Below are positions 53,019-62,079 of a stretch of 64,000 bases of DNA, piece by piece. The DNA lies in NCBI RefSeq assembly GCF_921293095.1, contig NC_060251.1:95900566-95964565 (forward strand), given 5' to 3'. The notes beneath the pieces were generated by a model that saw only the letters and a program-made list of their open reading frames with translations, was not told the origin of the DNA and ran no database searches. Source of the stretch: Ischnura elegans (lineage: Eukaryota > Arthropoda > Insecta > Odonata > Coenagrionidae). The position numbers were made by a program, and so were the translations under genes. Numbering within the stretch: position 1 is the stretch's first letter; the number at the start of each line of letters is the position of its first letter.

Positions 53019-53765
53019 GAATCATCTAAAAATTGTTGGCAAACCTCAAATAAAAGTACAAGCAAGGTAATTTTGTATGCAAAATAACTCACAAAAAAGG
53101 TAAATATAAATGCAGCAGTTATAAGTAAAGTATTGCAGGAAGATATAAGACTTGTAAAATGGCACGTGATCTTGATGATAATTCTATTGTGGCCTCCAGA
53201 AAGAACTAAAAACATGTTAAGTGACCTTATAGGTATGTTGTCCATTGAATGACCTCAACTAGAGCAACTGAAGCCAGGCACATAGCCAGAAGGGTCTTTG
53301 CCTGGAATGGTAAAAAAGGGTCTTTGGAGACCTTACCCCCTGCTCATAAATTTATGTATTCCCTTGTAACAAACCATTTCTTGTACATCCTCTTAGGAGA
53401 CATGCAGCCCACAGCCACTTATCCTCTGACTTTCAATAAACTATTAAAAGTTGTGGACTGATCAGGGTCCCTGATGTGAAAGTTTCTCAAAATTGGATAA
53501 TATTAACTACTACCGCCAATGCCCTAAGTTTATTTATTTTTTTCAAAAAAGCAGGCCCATTCCAGAAAAAAATGCCTACAGAGACCAATCCACAATAACA
53601 ATGGCTGTTTAGAAAAAAAAACACAAAAAAAAATAATTTTGGCATAATGCAAACTAGATTTATAGCTTATGTATCAAAATTTATGATTTTCCCATATGTG
53701 GAAATGGGAAGGGAATTGAAAAAATTTTCAGTACAGGCAACCCGCACACCAGGCAAGCACTTTAC
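53019..53765. other. No recognisable feature
   Basis: Frames at 52937-53245 (minus) and 53249-53461 (plus) have no recognised domain; the first begins in the palindrome. Confidence 0.35.
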
Positions 53766-53767
53766 AG

Positions 53768-54039
53768 CAGTGGTCTTCAACCCTTTTTAATGCAACAGCC
53801 ACAGATCCATGTCACTTTACCACCACGTCAATAAAATAGAAAACACATACTTATAATTTCACAGAGTAATAATCTTAATTGGTTAAAAAGTTCAATCAAT
53901 CAATGCGATTTTTGATGAGTGTGTCGATACATATTTTATATTCTGAGGCACGACACAGTATTTTCTTTAGCCTCTCGGGGCCACAAGAAATTAGCCAGTG
54001 GGTTGCATATGGGCCGGGGCCACGAGTTGAAGACCATTG
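53768..54039. mobile_element. hAT-N9 element (272 bp)
   Basis: CAGTGGTCTTCAACC and GGTTGAAGACCATTG-type ends (right end reads AGTTGAAGACCATTG) are inverted repeats. Flanks CTTTACAG and ATCTCCAG match at 5 of 8. Noncoding, with no other copy in the window. Confidence 0.65.
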
Positions 54040-55429
54040 ATCTCCAGTGGCTGGGATCCTTACGGCTGATGGAAGAGTATAGGAAAAGACTTGAGGCATG
54101 GCAGTTCATCTATTAGGACTGAAGATAGAAGAAAAATTGATACAGCCGTAAGGATATTAGGGAGAGAATTACCTAGGTAATGGAAGCAATCATAGGTGGA
54201 TGAAGGGGGGGAGGGCACGGGGGCACATGCCCCCCCAGACCCATAAAAAATATGCAAGATTTTTAACACTAGAAGGACGGTAGGGGTCATTTGACCCATT
54301 TTCAGAATTCAAATTTATTTTTCTCTTATTAAAATATTTTTTTAAATTTTGAAATTTTTTGACTTTGTTCATTTAGGTCTATATTTTGATGAATTAGTAA
54401 AAATTCAACATTAATGTTTTGTTTTAAATTTTTATGACGTGTTATACCTAGAAGGACGGCTAGGGGTCATTTGACCCACAACTGGTTTTCGCGCTATTTT
54501 TTTTGCCCGTAGGCACTTTAGTGCCATGTATATCATATAATCAGCAAGAGGCTAGTGTGGTAGATGATTTGCTTCATTTTGAATGCCAGTTTTGTCCAAA
54601 GGGCCTATCTGTATTCGAAAACCTAGGCATAGTGACTTGTTGTGCACAATCTTTCGATATTTTTTGGGAAGCTAAGGGAAATAAAACCCTTTTCATTGCG
54701 TAAATTCATGTAATTATGATATTTTTATTTTGTTTATTTATTGTTCAATGATTATTGTATTACCCACACCAGAAAATCGTCATGTACCCCAAGAATTGTT
54801 TTCCGTCGTCCAAGATTCAGAGCTCTTAGAGACATTATTTTCAATATCGACTCATCAAGTGTACGAATAACTTTCATTTTTCTGGCCTGACGACTTTGTC
54901 ACTCGACATAGCCCCTTTGCCGTGTGTCCAGCATTTGTGCCGCCTGACCCCGTCGGGGTTTGGGGCAGGTTGACTGCACGCTGCGTCCTGGGGAAAAATC
55001 CTGTCTCTTTTTGAGAGAGCGGAGGAATTGGGTGGACTGTAAAATTCTACTCTAAATCTTACCCTTGGAATCCGCACGTAGGTCGAAGAAGAAGCATTAC
55101 TGCAAGTTCCTGGAAGATACAAATCAGGATACAGTTGGCGGTTGAGTCCCTGCCTTTCGAACGGCAAATAGCGTTACTTCTGAAAATTTTGTCCTTTTGC
55201 ATGAATTTCTAATGCTCTCCAGCTCTCTATACCTCCAATGCAATTAGAGAAGATTCTATCATAATGCGCTCTCGTTTGTAGATTTTTTTTCATGCATATC
55301 AGTGGTGAGTTGAGGAAGAAACTAAGAAGCCGAGAAATATATCAAGAGAAGAGAATTGTCGCGAATCAAATACCTATGTACCTGTAGGGAATCTTGAAGA
55401 TCAGTCTGGAAGTGAATCGTAAACATCAG

Positions 55430-56171
55430 TTCAAGGACATTCTGACCAATCCATCTACATCTACAGGTGATGGAAGCGACGAAGTCCAAGATAGTGAATC
55501 CGATGGCGACTTTGGCGTGACAGCAAATGCACAGCTCTATCCAACAAAATGCAGCTGTCCTTTTATGAGGTAAATTCCAAATAAACCAGACAAATTTGGA
55601 ATCGAGTACTGGGTTTTGACAGATGTGAAATGAAAATACAGCCTAAATGAATTTCCATATTGTGGCAAAGATGTTGATTGGCCATCAAATCAAGCGTTGG
55701 GGAAATAAATAGTTACTAAAGTGACCGTAACATACAGGAATTCAGGAATAAATGTAACTTGTAACAATTATTTTCCATCCATCCAGCTGGCATGAAGTCA
55801 TAAAAAAATGAAAAACTTCTCTTGCATGGATGATCTGAAAAAAACAGGCGTGACGCACAAATATCAATGACCCCTAAAATAGCCATGAAATCCTTTCAAC
55901 GCGAGTGTTAAAAAATACCTTAGCCCATACTCTTACGTAGAATCAGGCAAACTAGAACAATAATGTACCTTCACTCAGCAGCATGATCTCAGACGACACT
56001 ATTTCCGAAACGAATAAAAGAATACCAGAGACCATCCTATTTTATAATAAAAACAAAGCGGGAGTAGATATGATGCATAGCATATATCAATTTATTTACA
56101 CGTCTCAAAATCCAACAGCCATAGCTCCACGGGCACAAAAAAGAAAAAGGTGCCAAATACCATCAAATTGA
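55430..56171 (+). pseudogene. PiggyBac transposase pseudogene with altered catalytic aspartate
   Basis: An acidic N-terminal segment DGSDEVQDSESDGDF (55470-55515) is followed across frame breaks by PNKPDKFGIEYWVLTDV (about 55575-55630) and FPYCGKDVDWPSNQALG (55650-55700), the KP.K.G.K.W.L.D and Y.GK motifs. Then come TYRNSGINVTCNNYFPS (55727-55790) and, at 56038-56075, ILFYNKNKAGVDMM. The family has TCDN.FTS where this has TCNNYFPS, so the second catalytic Asp is Asn. The GVD Asp is kept. A basic QKRKRC end (56135) resembles the C-terminal cysteine-rich start. Much between 55860 and 55980 is deleted. Confidence 0.8.
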
Positions 56172-56224
56172 ATCATTGCACCAATTTCCTTTCCATTTTC
56201 CAAATTCCTTTTCATGTGCAAATG

Positions 56225-56299
56225 GCTGGTGTCCTAACACCCCCTGCCACACGCTTTTAAGCGGCTTGCGGGTTAGTGGGTAGATTTAGATGTAGATGA
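56225..56299 (+). mobile_element. CR1/L2-type LINE tail inside piggyBac relic B
   Basis: GCTGGTGTCCTAACACCCCC, GCGGCTTGCGGGTTAG and TAGATTTAGATGTAGATG are the 3' end seen inverted at 9440 and 49763. Its presence inside the piggyBac relic shows that the LINE family stayed active after that insertion. Confidence 0.7.
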
Positions 56300-57065
56300 A
56301 TAAATCGTCCAATGAACGCATTCAGCGCAAAAAATATTTTGTGGAAATCTATTCTGTCTGAGATTTACAACAAGGTAATAAGTTTTAAATATTTTTATGC
56401 AAATTTTGTAAACCCAGTACCCCTATTTTTTAAACATTTAAAACAACTTTTGTATTGCGTGTATGTATTTTCATTATTTTATTTACAATCGACTACTACA
56501 TACGGTTTAATTCATGATTCTTTAAAATAATTGTTATTAACTTTTGACGATGGAAATAATATTTAATAATGTTAAATAGTGTTTTTAATGAACTGATTCA
56601 ACAATTAGTGCGATTAAACTGAAAATTGGTTGAAAATTAGCCGTTTTATTCCAAAATACATTTTAGGGGTCAAATGACCCCTAGCCGTCCTTCTAGGTAG
56701 CGCGAAACTCCCGTCCTCCTAGTGTTAATACGGTCCCATTATCATTGCGTTCGTTTCGTATTACAAGGTATCCTTGGCCCCCCCCCAGAACAAAATCCTG
56801 GATACGGCCTTGCTTGTGCCCCCCCCCCCCCCCCCCAGAAAGAAATCCTGGATCCGCCCCTGGAAGCAATTATGGACATGAAAGTGTCAATGAGAGGATA
56901 TGTAAGAGTATTAATAAGAAGCTAGTGAAAAGTCCAATCTGGAGTCAAACTCTTTACAGTGTGGAAGATTGGAAGCTGTACTGAGAGGATGGGAGAAGAC
57001 TGGAGGCATTCCAGATATGCAAGTGGAGGAGAATGGAGAAGGTGAAGTGGATGGAGAGGAGAAGG

Positions 57066-57312
57066 ACGGGTTAAGGGTGTGGGGGTATTGCATACCCGCC
57101 ATGATAAGCAGAAGTTGCGGGGGCCCTCCTCCAGAAAAATTTTAAGATTTATGGTTCCAAATGGTGAGTTGGACAGCTTTCTGATCGATATTTGATTAAT
57201 CCTAACGCTAATCTATAAGTAATACTAATCCAATTAAGTAAAATGGATTAAACTTAAAAAATTTTCTGAGCTCTGGGGGGGGTTTATCCCCCAAAACCTC
57301 CCTTTTATCAAT
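57066..57312 (-). mobile_element. hAT-N2 element, inverted and worn at both ends
   Basis: GGGGGTATTGCATACCCGCC, AATACTAATCCAATTAAGTAA and TTTCTGAGCTCTGGGGGG are the inverse of the hAT-N2 interior. The CAGTGGCGCAG terminus and the duplication are not recognisable. Confidence 0.65.
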
Positions 57313-57319
57313 TTTGTTG

Positions 57320-58585
57320 CCTCAAAACTTGTAATACATATACACATTCATAACCAAAACAAAAAAATTGTAATAAAATGTAAATAATAACTTGTAAAAA
57401 AACACTGAGTAATATGTATTTCACTTCTAAAAAAGTTAATGAGGAAAGAACGTTCGGGCACTGCTAATTTTGCATTGACATCACTGCGCCAACAAACTGA
57501 CGTAAATATGTTCCTAATAACGGAATGTTAAATCGATTTATTTTTATCTTATCAAAGTTAATTATTGAAATATATATATTTTAATCATATGCTGGTAAAA
57601 TAAATTTTTTACACTCTATTTTCATATTCACTTTATTTTCTGTTCATATCCATTGTCTGTGTATGTTTTGCTTTGGGGTTCATTGACATAAAAATTGGTA
57701 AAGTATTACTGCACCCATATGATCTCTCAGATTACACCTCATTTTTCAAACATTCTATGTGCTCTAAATTGTGTGGATGCAAGTAGGATTACTGTCTAAA
57801 TCTTAAGATAACCATGCCTAACGGACTGAAAATTGCGACTTGCGACACATGAGAAGAAGACGCTGATCCCAGCAGAAACAGCGATTGTTAAACTCTTTGG
57901 ATGAAGGAGATGCATCCAGGAACACTGTTGTAGCCACAAGGCCTCTACGTATTTTTTACATATTTTATGAATCCTTGATAACTTTATAACAGTATTCCTT
58001 CGAAAGTCAATCACGCACAATAGCTCAACAAGGTTCAGCTGATGAGCACTGCTAATTCCAATACTGTCAAATTATGTTCCATTCCATTTAACTGAAGAAA
58101 TGGAGTAAATTTAAATGAAATATTAAAACATAGTTTCATTACGGCCTTACCAGTGCCATTTTGGAGAAAATTACAGCCTAATAAGGGCTATCTTCTCTAT
58201 CACATGGACTATACCTATATTCTTTGCATTTATACAGAAAGATTTTGATACACTAAATACTGAGGGTACAGCACGTTCGAGGGAAAGTGAATTAGACAGA
58301 AGCCTTGTCTCAAAATGCCGTAAGTAAAATTATAAGTTAGGATTCAGGCAGTATATTAGGGTTTACTGTTACTATTCTTTTTAATTTGACTGATCATCTA
58401 ATAATTCACATAATGATTATTTCCAGAATATGCAGTGTCTTTCCTATCCTCTTCGAGTCCTCTTCCTATCCTCAATGAATTGAGGGATGAGGTAATGAGG
58501 GATCTGACATTTGAGGATCGATTTGAACTACATATTCTCTCTGCATTGAGAACTGCTTGTACGGTGAAGTTATAATTATTCTGTA
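57320..58585. other. No recognisable feature
   Basis: AT-rich. The minus-strand frame at 57796-58020 has no domain I recognise. No terminal repeats found. Confidence 0.35.
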
Positions 58586-58593
58586 CTAGTCGG

Positions 58594-58854
58594 CAGGGGT
58601 GCCGACTAACAAAAAATATTGGGGGGGGCCCAAACCGGGGACCTTGCCCCGGTAAATTTTATAAGTAGTGAATTTTAAGTTTTTTAAGCATTTATGACAG
58701 TCATATGATTAACATTAGAACCCTGATCACTCGAATCTCGATATCCGGATACTCCGGGGAAAATTGACAAGCCTGACACATTTTTTCCTCACATCTGTAA
58801 CGAATTTTTGGGGGGGCTCGGGCCCCCTCAGGCCCCATGGAGTCGGCACCACTG
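58594..58854. mobile_element. hAT-N7 element (261 bp)
   Basis: CAGGGGTGCCGACT and AGTCGGCACCACTG are inverted repeats. The 8-bp duplication CTAGTCGG is perfect (58586-58593 and 58855-58862). GGGGGGGGCCC and GGGCCCCCTC lie just inside. The frames across it are chance. Confidence 0.9.
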
Positions 58855-58862
58855 CTAGTCGG

Positions 58863-59390
58863 TCTGGGCAGGTTGCCCCTATCCATAGCATGGGCAGTAA
58901 TGAAGTGTCAGCAGTGATTATTTTATGGGAAAAAACATACTTATTAACTTCCAGAAACACACTTTTGCAACAGGGAATCAATGAAATACAAGCACTTTCA
59001 TGGCTTGGCAGGAACACACTTTATATTTTTGCTCTCTCTACACAAACAAAAAGCAACCAGGTTAACTTAGTTCCCTATGTTTGCTGCTGGATAGTGTAAA
59101 TTATCCGTGCCTCTCACAATTGCAGTTGAATTTGACGATCGCAGCCCTTTAGTTATTCCAACATGAAGACACTTTGTGACAGTTGTTTTAAAACAGAATG
59201 ACCAGTGTCCGCTGTCAAGCCATCTCCATGAACATTGAAAAAAATGGAGGAGACAAGTTTATTTATACTATGGGAGGGGGGGATTTAGGGACTGAAATTG
59301 GTTGAGCAGGGAGGAGTAAGGGGTGGAAGAACAAGTTTATGCTGACCCTCTCCCCTAGTTAAAGTACATACTTTGCTCTGTGTTAACCCC
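58863..59390. other. No recognisable feature
   Basis: No gene or repeat end supported. Confidence 0.3.
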
Positions 59391-59392
59391 TT

Positions 59393-59490
59393 GTGCTGTA
59401 ATGACGAGTCTAGGTCGTCCTGAACTTTTGATGCCAAACCGCGCAATGACGAGTGTATCTCGTCATCACATTTTCATAATTTTAAAACTA
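59393..59490 (+). mobile_element. Possible solo piggyBac left end
   Basis: TTAACCCCTTGTGCTGTAATGACG is followed by GAGTCTAGGTCGTC and, 45 bp later, GCGCAATGACGAGTGTATCTCGTCATC. TTAACCC with ATGACG...CGTCAT repeats is a known style of piggyBac terminus. No right end or transposase is visible, so this is tentative. Confidence 0.4.
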
Positions 59491-59644
59491 TTTAGAGGAA
59501 CAATATACCGTATAAGCTTGTGTAAGAGGCGCACACGTGTAAGAGGCGCACCCCTATTTTGAGGAAGGAAGCTATAAAAAAAAAATTTACTGTATTTTTT
59601 TTTATCCTATCGCGCGGTGTTGCAGGCGTATGCCTGGAATTTCG

Positions 59645-59701
59645 ACAGTTATCGAAATTTCCTCTTTCAGTACTATTTGAAAGAGGAAATTTTGATAACT
59701 G
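59645..59701. repeat. Hairpin with 22-base arms
   Basis: CAGTTATCGAAATTTCCTCT at 59645 pairs with AGAGGAAATTTTGATAACTG at 59682 with one mismatch, around a loop of about 13 bases. It lies inside the CCGTATAAGC element and may be part of its subterminal region. Confidence 0.7.
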
Positions 59702-59957
59702 CGGCGGTAATAGCGGCATAAGAGGGCGTAGAAAGAGTTCCGATCCTCTCTTCGCATACGTCATCGCTCTACGTTGCTTGTCCTACTCACGAACAATTTT
59801 GTTTACAGCTCTCGCAGGAGTATTGCAATAGAATTGCAGCCGTGGAAAATTTTGAGGCAAAACACGACAGGCAAATGGCATGAGCTTTCCCAAGAGATTG
59901 GACAACAATCGGGGCAATCTCAGCGCCTTAGGATAATAACCACGTCGTAGATTTAAA

Positions 59958-60253
59958 GCCCCGTGCACACACACCTATTTTGGACGGCCGGTAAAATATC
60001 GGCCGTCCACATTCCAATAGGGAACAATGGGAGAGCATTGGAGCTTGCACAAGTACCGAACACGCGCCGGCACCGGCTAAATGCCGGTTAGCTGCCGGCC
60101 ATTGTCACTGTGGATCGCCGTCGCCGGCTCAAAAACATAGCAACTTATCGTTTGACCGGTAAAAATCCGGCGTGTGTGCAAGCATCGCTTCGCCGGTAAA
60201 ATATCGGCCGATATTTTACCGGCCGTCCAAATTCGGTGTGTGTGCAAGGGGCC
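59958..60253. mobile_element. GC-rich MITE with GCACACACACC termini
   Basis: GCCCCGTGCACACACACC and GGTGTGTGTGCAAGGGGCC are inverted. The inner repeats GGACGGCCGGTAAAATATCGG and the complement of CCGATATTTTACCGGCCGTCC extend them to about 47 bp. The centre is rich in GCCGG words. The starts of this and of 10091 and 4817 share a GGCC(N)nCAC style, suggesting PIF/Harbinger-type. No clean TTA duplication. Confidence 0.65.
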
Positions 60254-60259
60254 GTTTTT

Positions 60260-61345
60260 TTCCTTTCCGGGACTCCATAGGAAAATAGGAAATTATCAAG
60301 TCACAGGGGATCAGTGGAAACGCGTTTCATCCCTACCCCATCTCACCAACCTACCTTTTTCGGTCTACCAGGTTCAATTCTCCGAGTTTCTGGAGGTCAA
60401 ATGCTAGGTGAGTCACCTTCTGAGCTCGAAATATATATCTCGATATCTTTCAGCAATTGTATGACACGCACGAGGTTATAAAAAGAATTAGACCTAACGC
60501 GACGTATATCTGACAGCATTTAAGTTTTTTGAGCTCTAATTGATTGACACAAAGATTTATAGCTAAAACAAGGCTACTAATATTCAAATTAGTCCTAACA
60601 GCACAATTTCGGAAGAAACAAGCTTAGCATAAGCGCATTCAAACAAGACGAGATGGACTGGAAACTTCAGGCAACGCAAACTGCGCATATCACATTGCTG
60701 TGCCTTCGCCTCTTCACTTTAAAGGCAACTACGTAACATGCAAGATCGGACGTATTCTTCCCTTGCTCCTTCGCTTATAGCCTCGTAGCTTGAAATATGG
60801 AGCGCGCTCCTTCCCCTCGACCTCTCCTTCAGCGCTATTCCAACAATGAACACACTCGTTCGAATTTTTTAAACCGCAGGTTTTGACACCAATATAATTT
60901 TCAGTTGCAAAAATCCTCATATTAGCGTCTGAAGATAATTTTTGAAAAATCAGGTGCTCAGCGTAATGGAAATTGCTCGGCAAGACAGATGTTGACGAAT
61001 CAGGTATGTCCTTCAAAACTACGCGTTTCTATACGTTTGATCAGAGATTACTATATGCAGTATAAATGCCGCGGGATGCCCACTCGTGGCAGTAAATTTA
61101 GCGCGCGCTCCGGAGCGAATCACCCCGCGCGATCTTTTCAATGTTCACCTCTGGGGTACCGACGTGACGGCGCGATGCTTACAAAATATTCAAACAGGAG
61201 CATTTTAAATATACGTCACTAAGGGAGAAACTCCCCTACCTGCCGCTTGATTTTGACCCAGGGTTTCAGATGACTGACTCACGCTGTAAACCAAGGCCCC
61301 TCAGTTCCCCTTGGACTTGCGACCGGGTAGGGGAGGGGGGGAAGA
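60260..61345. other. Interior of the CCGTATAAGC element, no motif seen
   Basis: Frames at 60174-60407, 60729-61016 and 60989-61222 show no transposase signature. GC content is mixed. Confidence 0.35.
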
Positions 61346-61614
61346 TAAGAAGTTTGTGTAAGAGGCGCACTCCCATTTTCGGCTACAATTTTTGGGAAAA
61401 AAGGTGCGCCTCTTACACGCGCTTATACGGTAATTATTTTGAAAGATTAAAAATGTTGAAACATACATAGCATACATAAATAAATCATATTTCATGAAAA
61501 ATGATGCATTGGAAGGATTAAAATGATTTTATTCGAGTATCGATAGCTGTGTTCTCCATGTTTTATCTGTAATCACATTTTATTTCATGGTTCTACATTT
61601 TCTCACTTCGTAGA

Positions 61615-62075
61615 AGACATGTTGGTATGTTCTTCCTTAATAATATTGTGAATAATAAGATTAAATCCCCTGATTTATTGTCCTTAGTAACTCTCCGAAT
61701 CCCAAGCATCCATACGAGAAATCCATCTACTTTCTGTGTTCCTTTTCAGCCATCCAATTATACAAAAAACTTGATTATTTTCAGAGCAATGGCTGAAATT
61801 AACTTATATTGTGATAACTTCGATCTATTCCATTCTTCCTATACTTGTTTTAAGAAATATGTATTAAATAACGTAACAATGTGATACCGTTACATATATA
61901 TATATACACTTCGTTATTATATTTCATATATTTTTAAATAAATAAAAAGTTCTTTGTATGCTTATGTATTTAATGTATGCATCTTTTAATTTTTTTTTCT
62001 TTCTTTGTAAAACTTTCTGTAAACTGGAGAAAGGGTGTAATCCCGTTGAATAAATATTATTATTATTATTACAAA
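61615..62075 (+). mobile_element. LINE 3' end with TTA tail
   Basis: An 85-codon frame (61627-61884) is followed by about 150 bp of untranslated sequence, TTGAATAAATATTATTATT and a TTA run ending near 62070. The tail matches that at 36455-36487. Confidence 0.65.
61627..61884 (+). pseudogene. LINE polyprotein C-terminal fragment
   Basis: FFLNNIVNNKIKSPDLLSLV, then LRIPSIHTRNPSTFCVPF and CDNFDLFHSSYTCFKKYV. The wording (F.YNI..N...SP.LLS...F.VP...TR......VP) fits the end of arthropod LINE polyproteins after the reverse transcriptase. The frame is open to a natural stop, but nothing upstream remains. Confidence 0.6.
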
Positions 62076-62079
62076 TTAA

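Larger units (their letters stand above)
54267..56724 (+). mobile_element. PiggyBac-like relic B (2,458 bp)
   Basis: TTAA flanks both ends (54263-54266, 56725-56728). Termini CACTAGAAGGACGG and CCGTCCTCCTAGTG are inverted repeats. The subterminal block CTAGAAGGACGG with AGGGGTCATTTGACCC occurs at 54268, again at 54451, and inverted at 56666-56697. These features fit the piggyBac superfamily. The interior holds a transposase pseudogene and a LINE tail inserted at 56225. Confidence 0.9.
54191..56862 (+). mobile_element. hAT-N4 element split by piggyBac relic B
   Basis: Left end CATAGGTGGATGAAGG, right end CTGGATCCGCCCCTG. The 8-bp duplication GAAGCAAT is perfect (54183-54190 and 56863-56870). 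The left part (54191-54266) runs to AAGATTTTTAA and the right part resumes at TACGGTCCCATTATCATTGCG, the normal hAT-N4 order. The piggyBac insertion at TTAA is therefore younger. The right end holds an extra C-run segment. Confidence 0.85.
54050..57066 (+). pseudogene. RTE-like LINE fragment split by a hAT-N4/piggyBac nest
   Basis: The left piece (54050-54190) has LMEEYRKRLEAWQF and a TAVRILGRELP-like segment. The right piece (56863-57066) has SPIWSQTLYSVEDW and RLEAFQICKWRRMEKVKWMER, as in the fragment at 30570. The two halves are joined in the ancestral state across GGAAGCAAT. Only the C-terminal region of the polyprotein is represented and stops are present. Confidence 0.55.
59508..61430. 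mobile_element. TA-flanked element with CCGTATAAGC termini (1,923 bp)
   Basis: Left end CCGTATAAGCTTGTGTAAGAG followed by GCGCAC, and right end GTGCGCCTCTTACACG, CGCTTATACGG, are inverted repeats. TA flanks both sides (59506-59507, 61431-61432). GTGTAAGAGGCGCAC is repeated in direct order inside both ends (59535 and 61353). TA duplication and inverted termini fit the Tc1/mariner superfamily, but no transposase motif is visible, so the assignment stays open. Contains a nested MITE and a hairpin. Confidence 0.7.
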
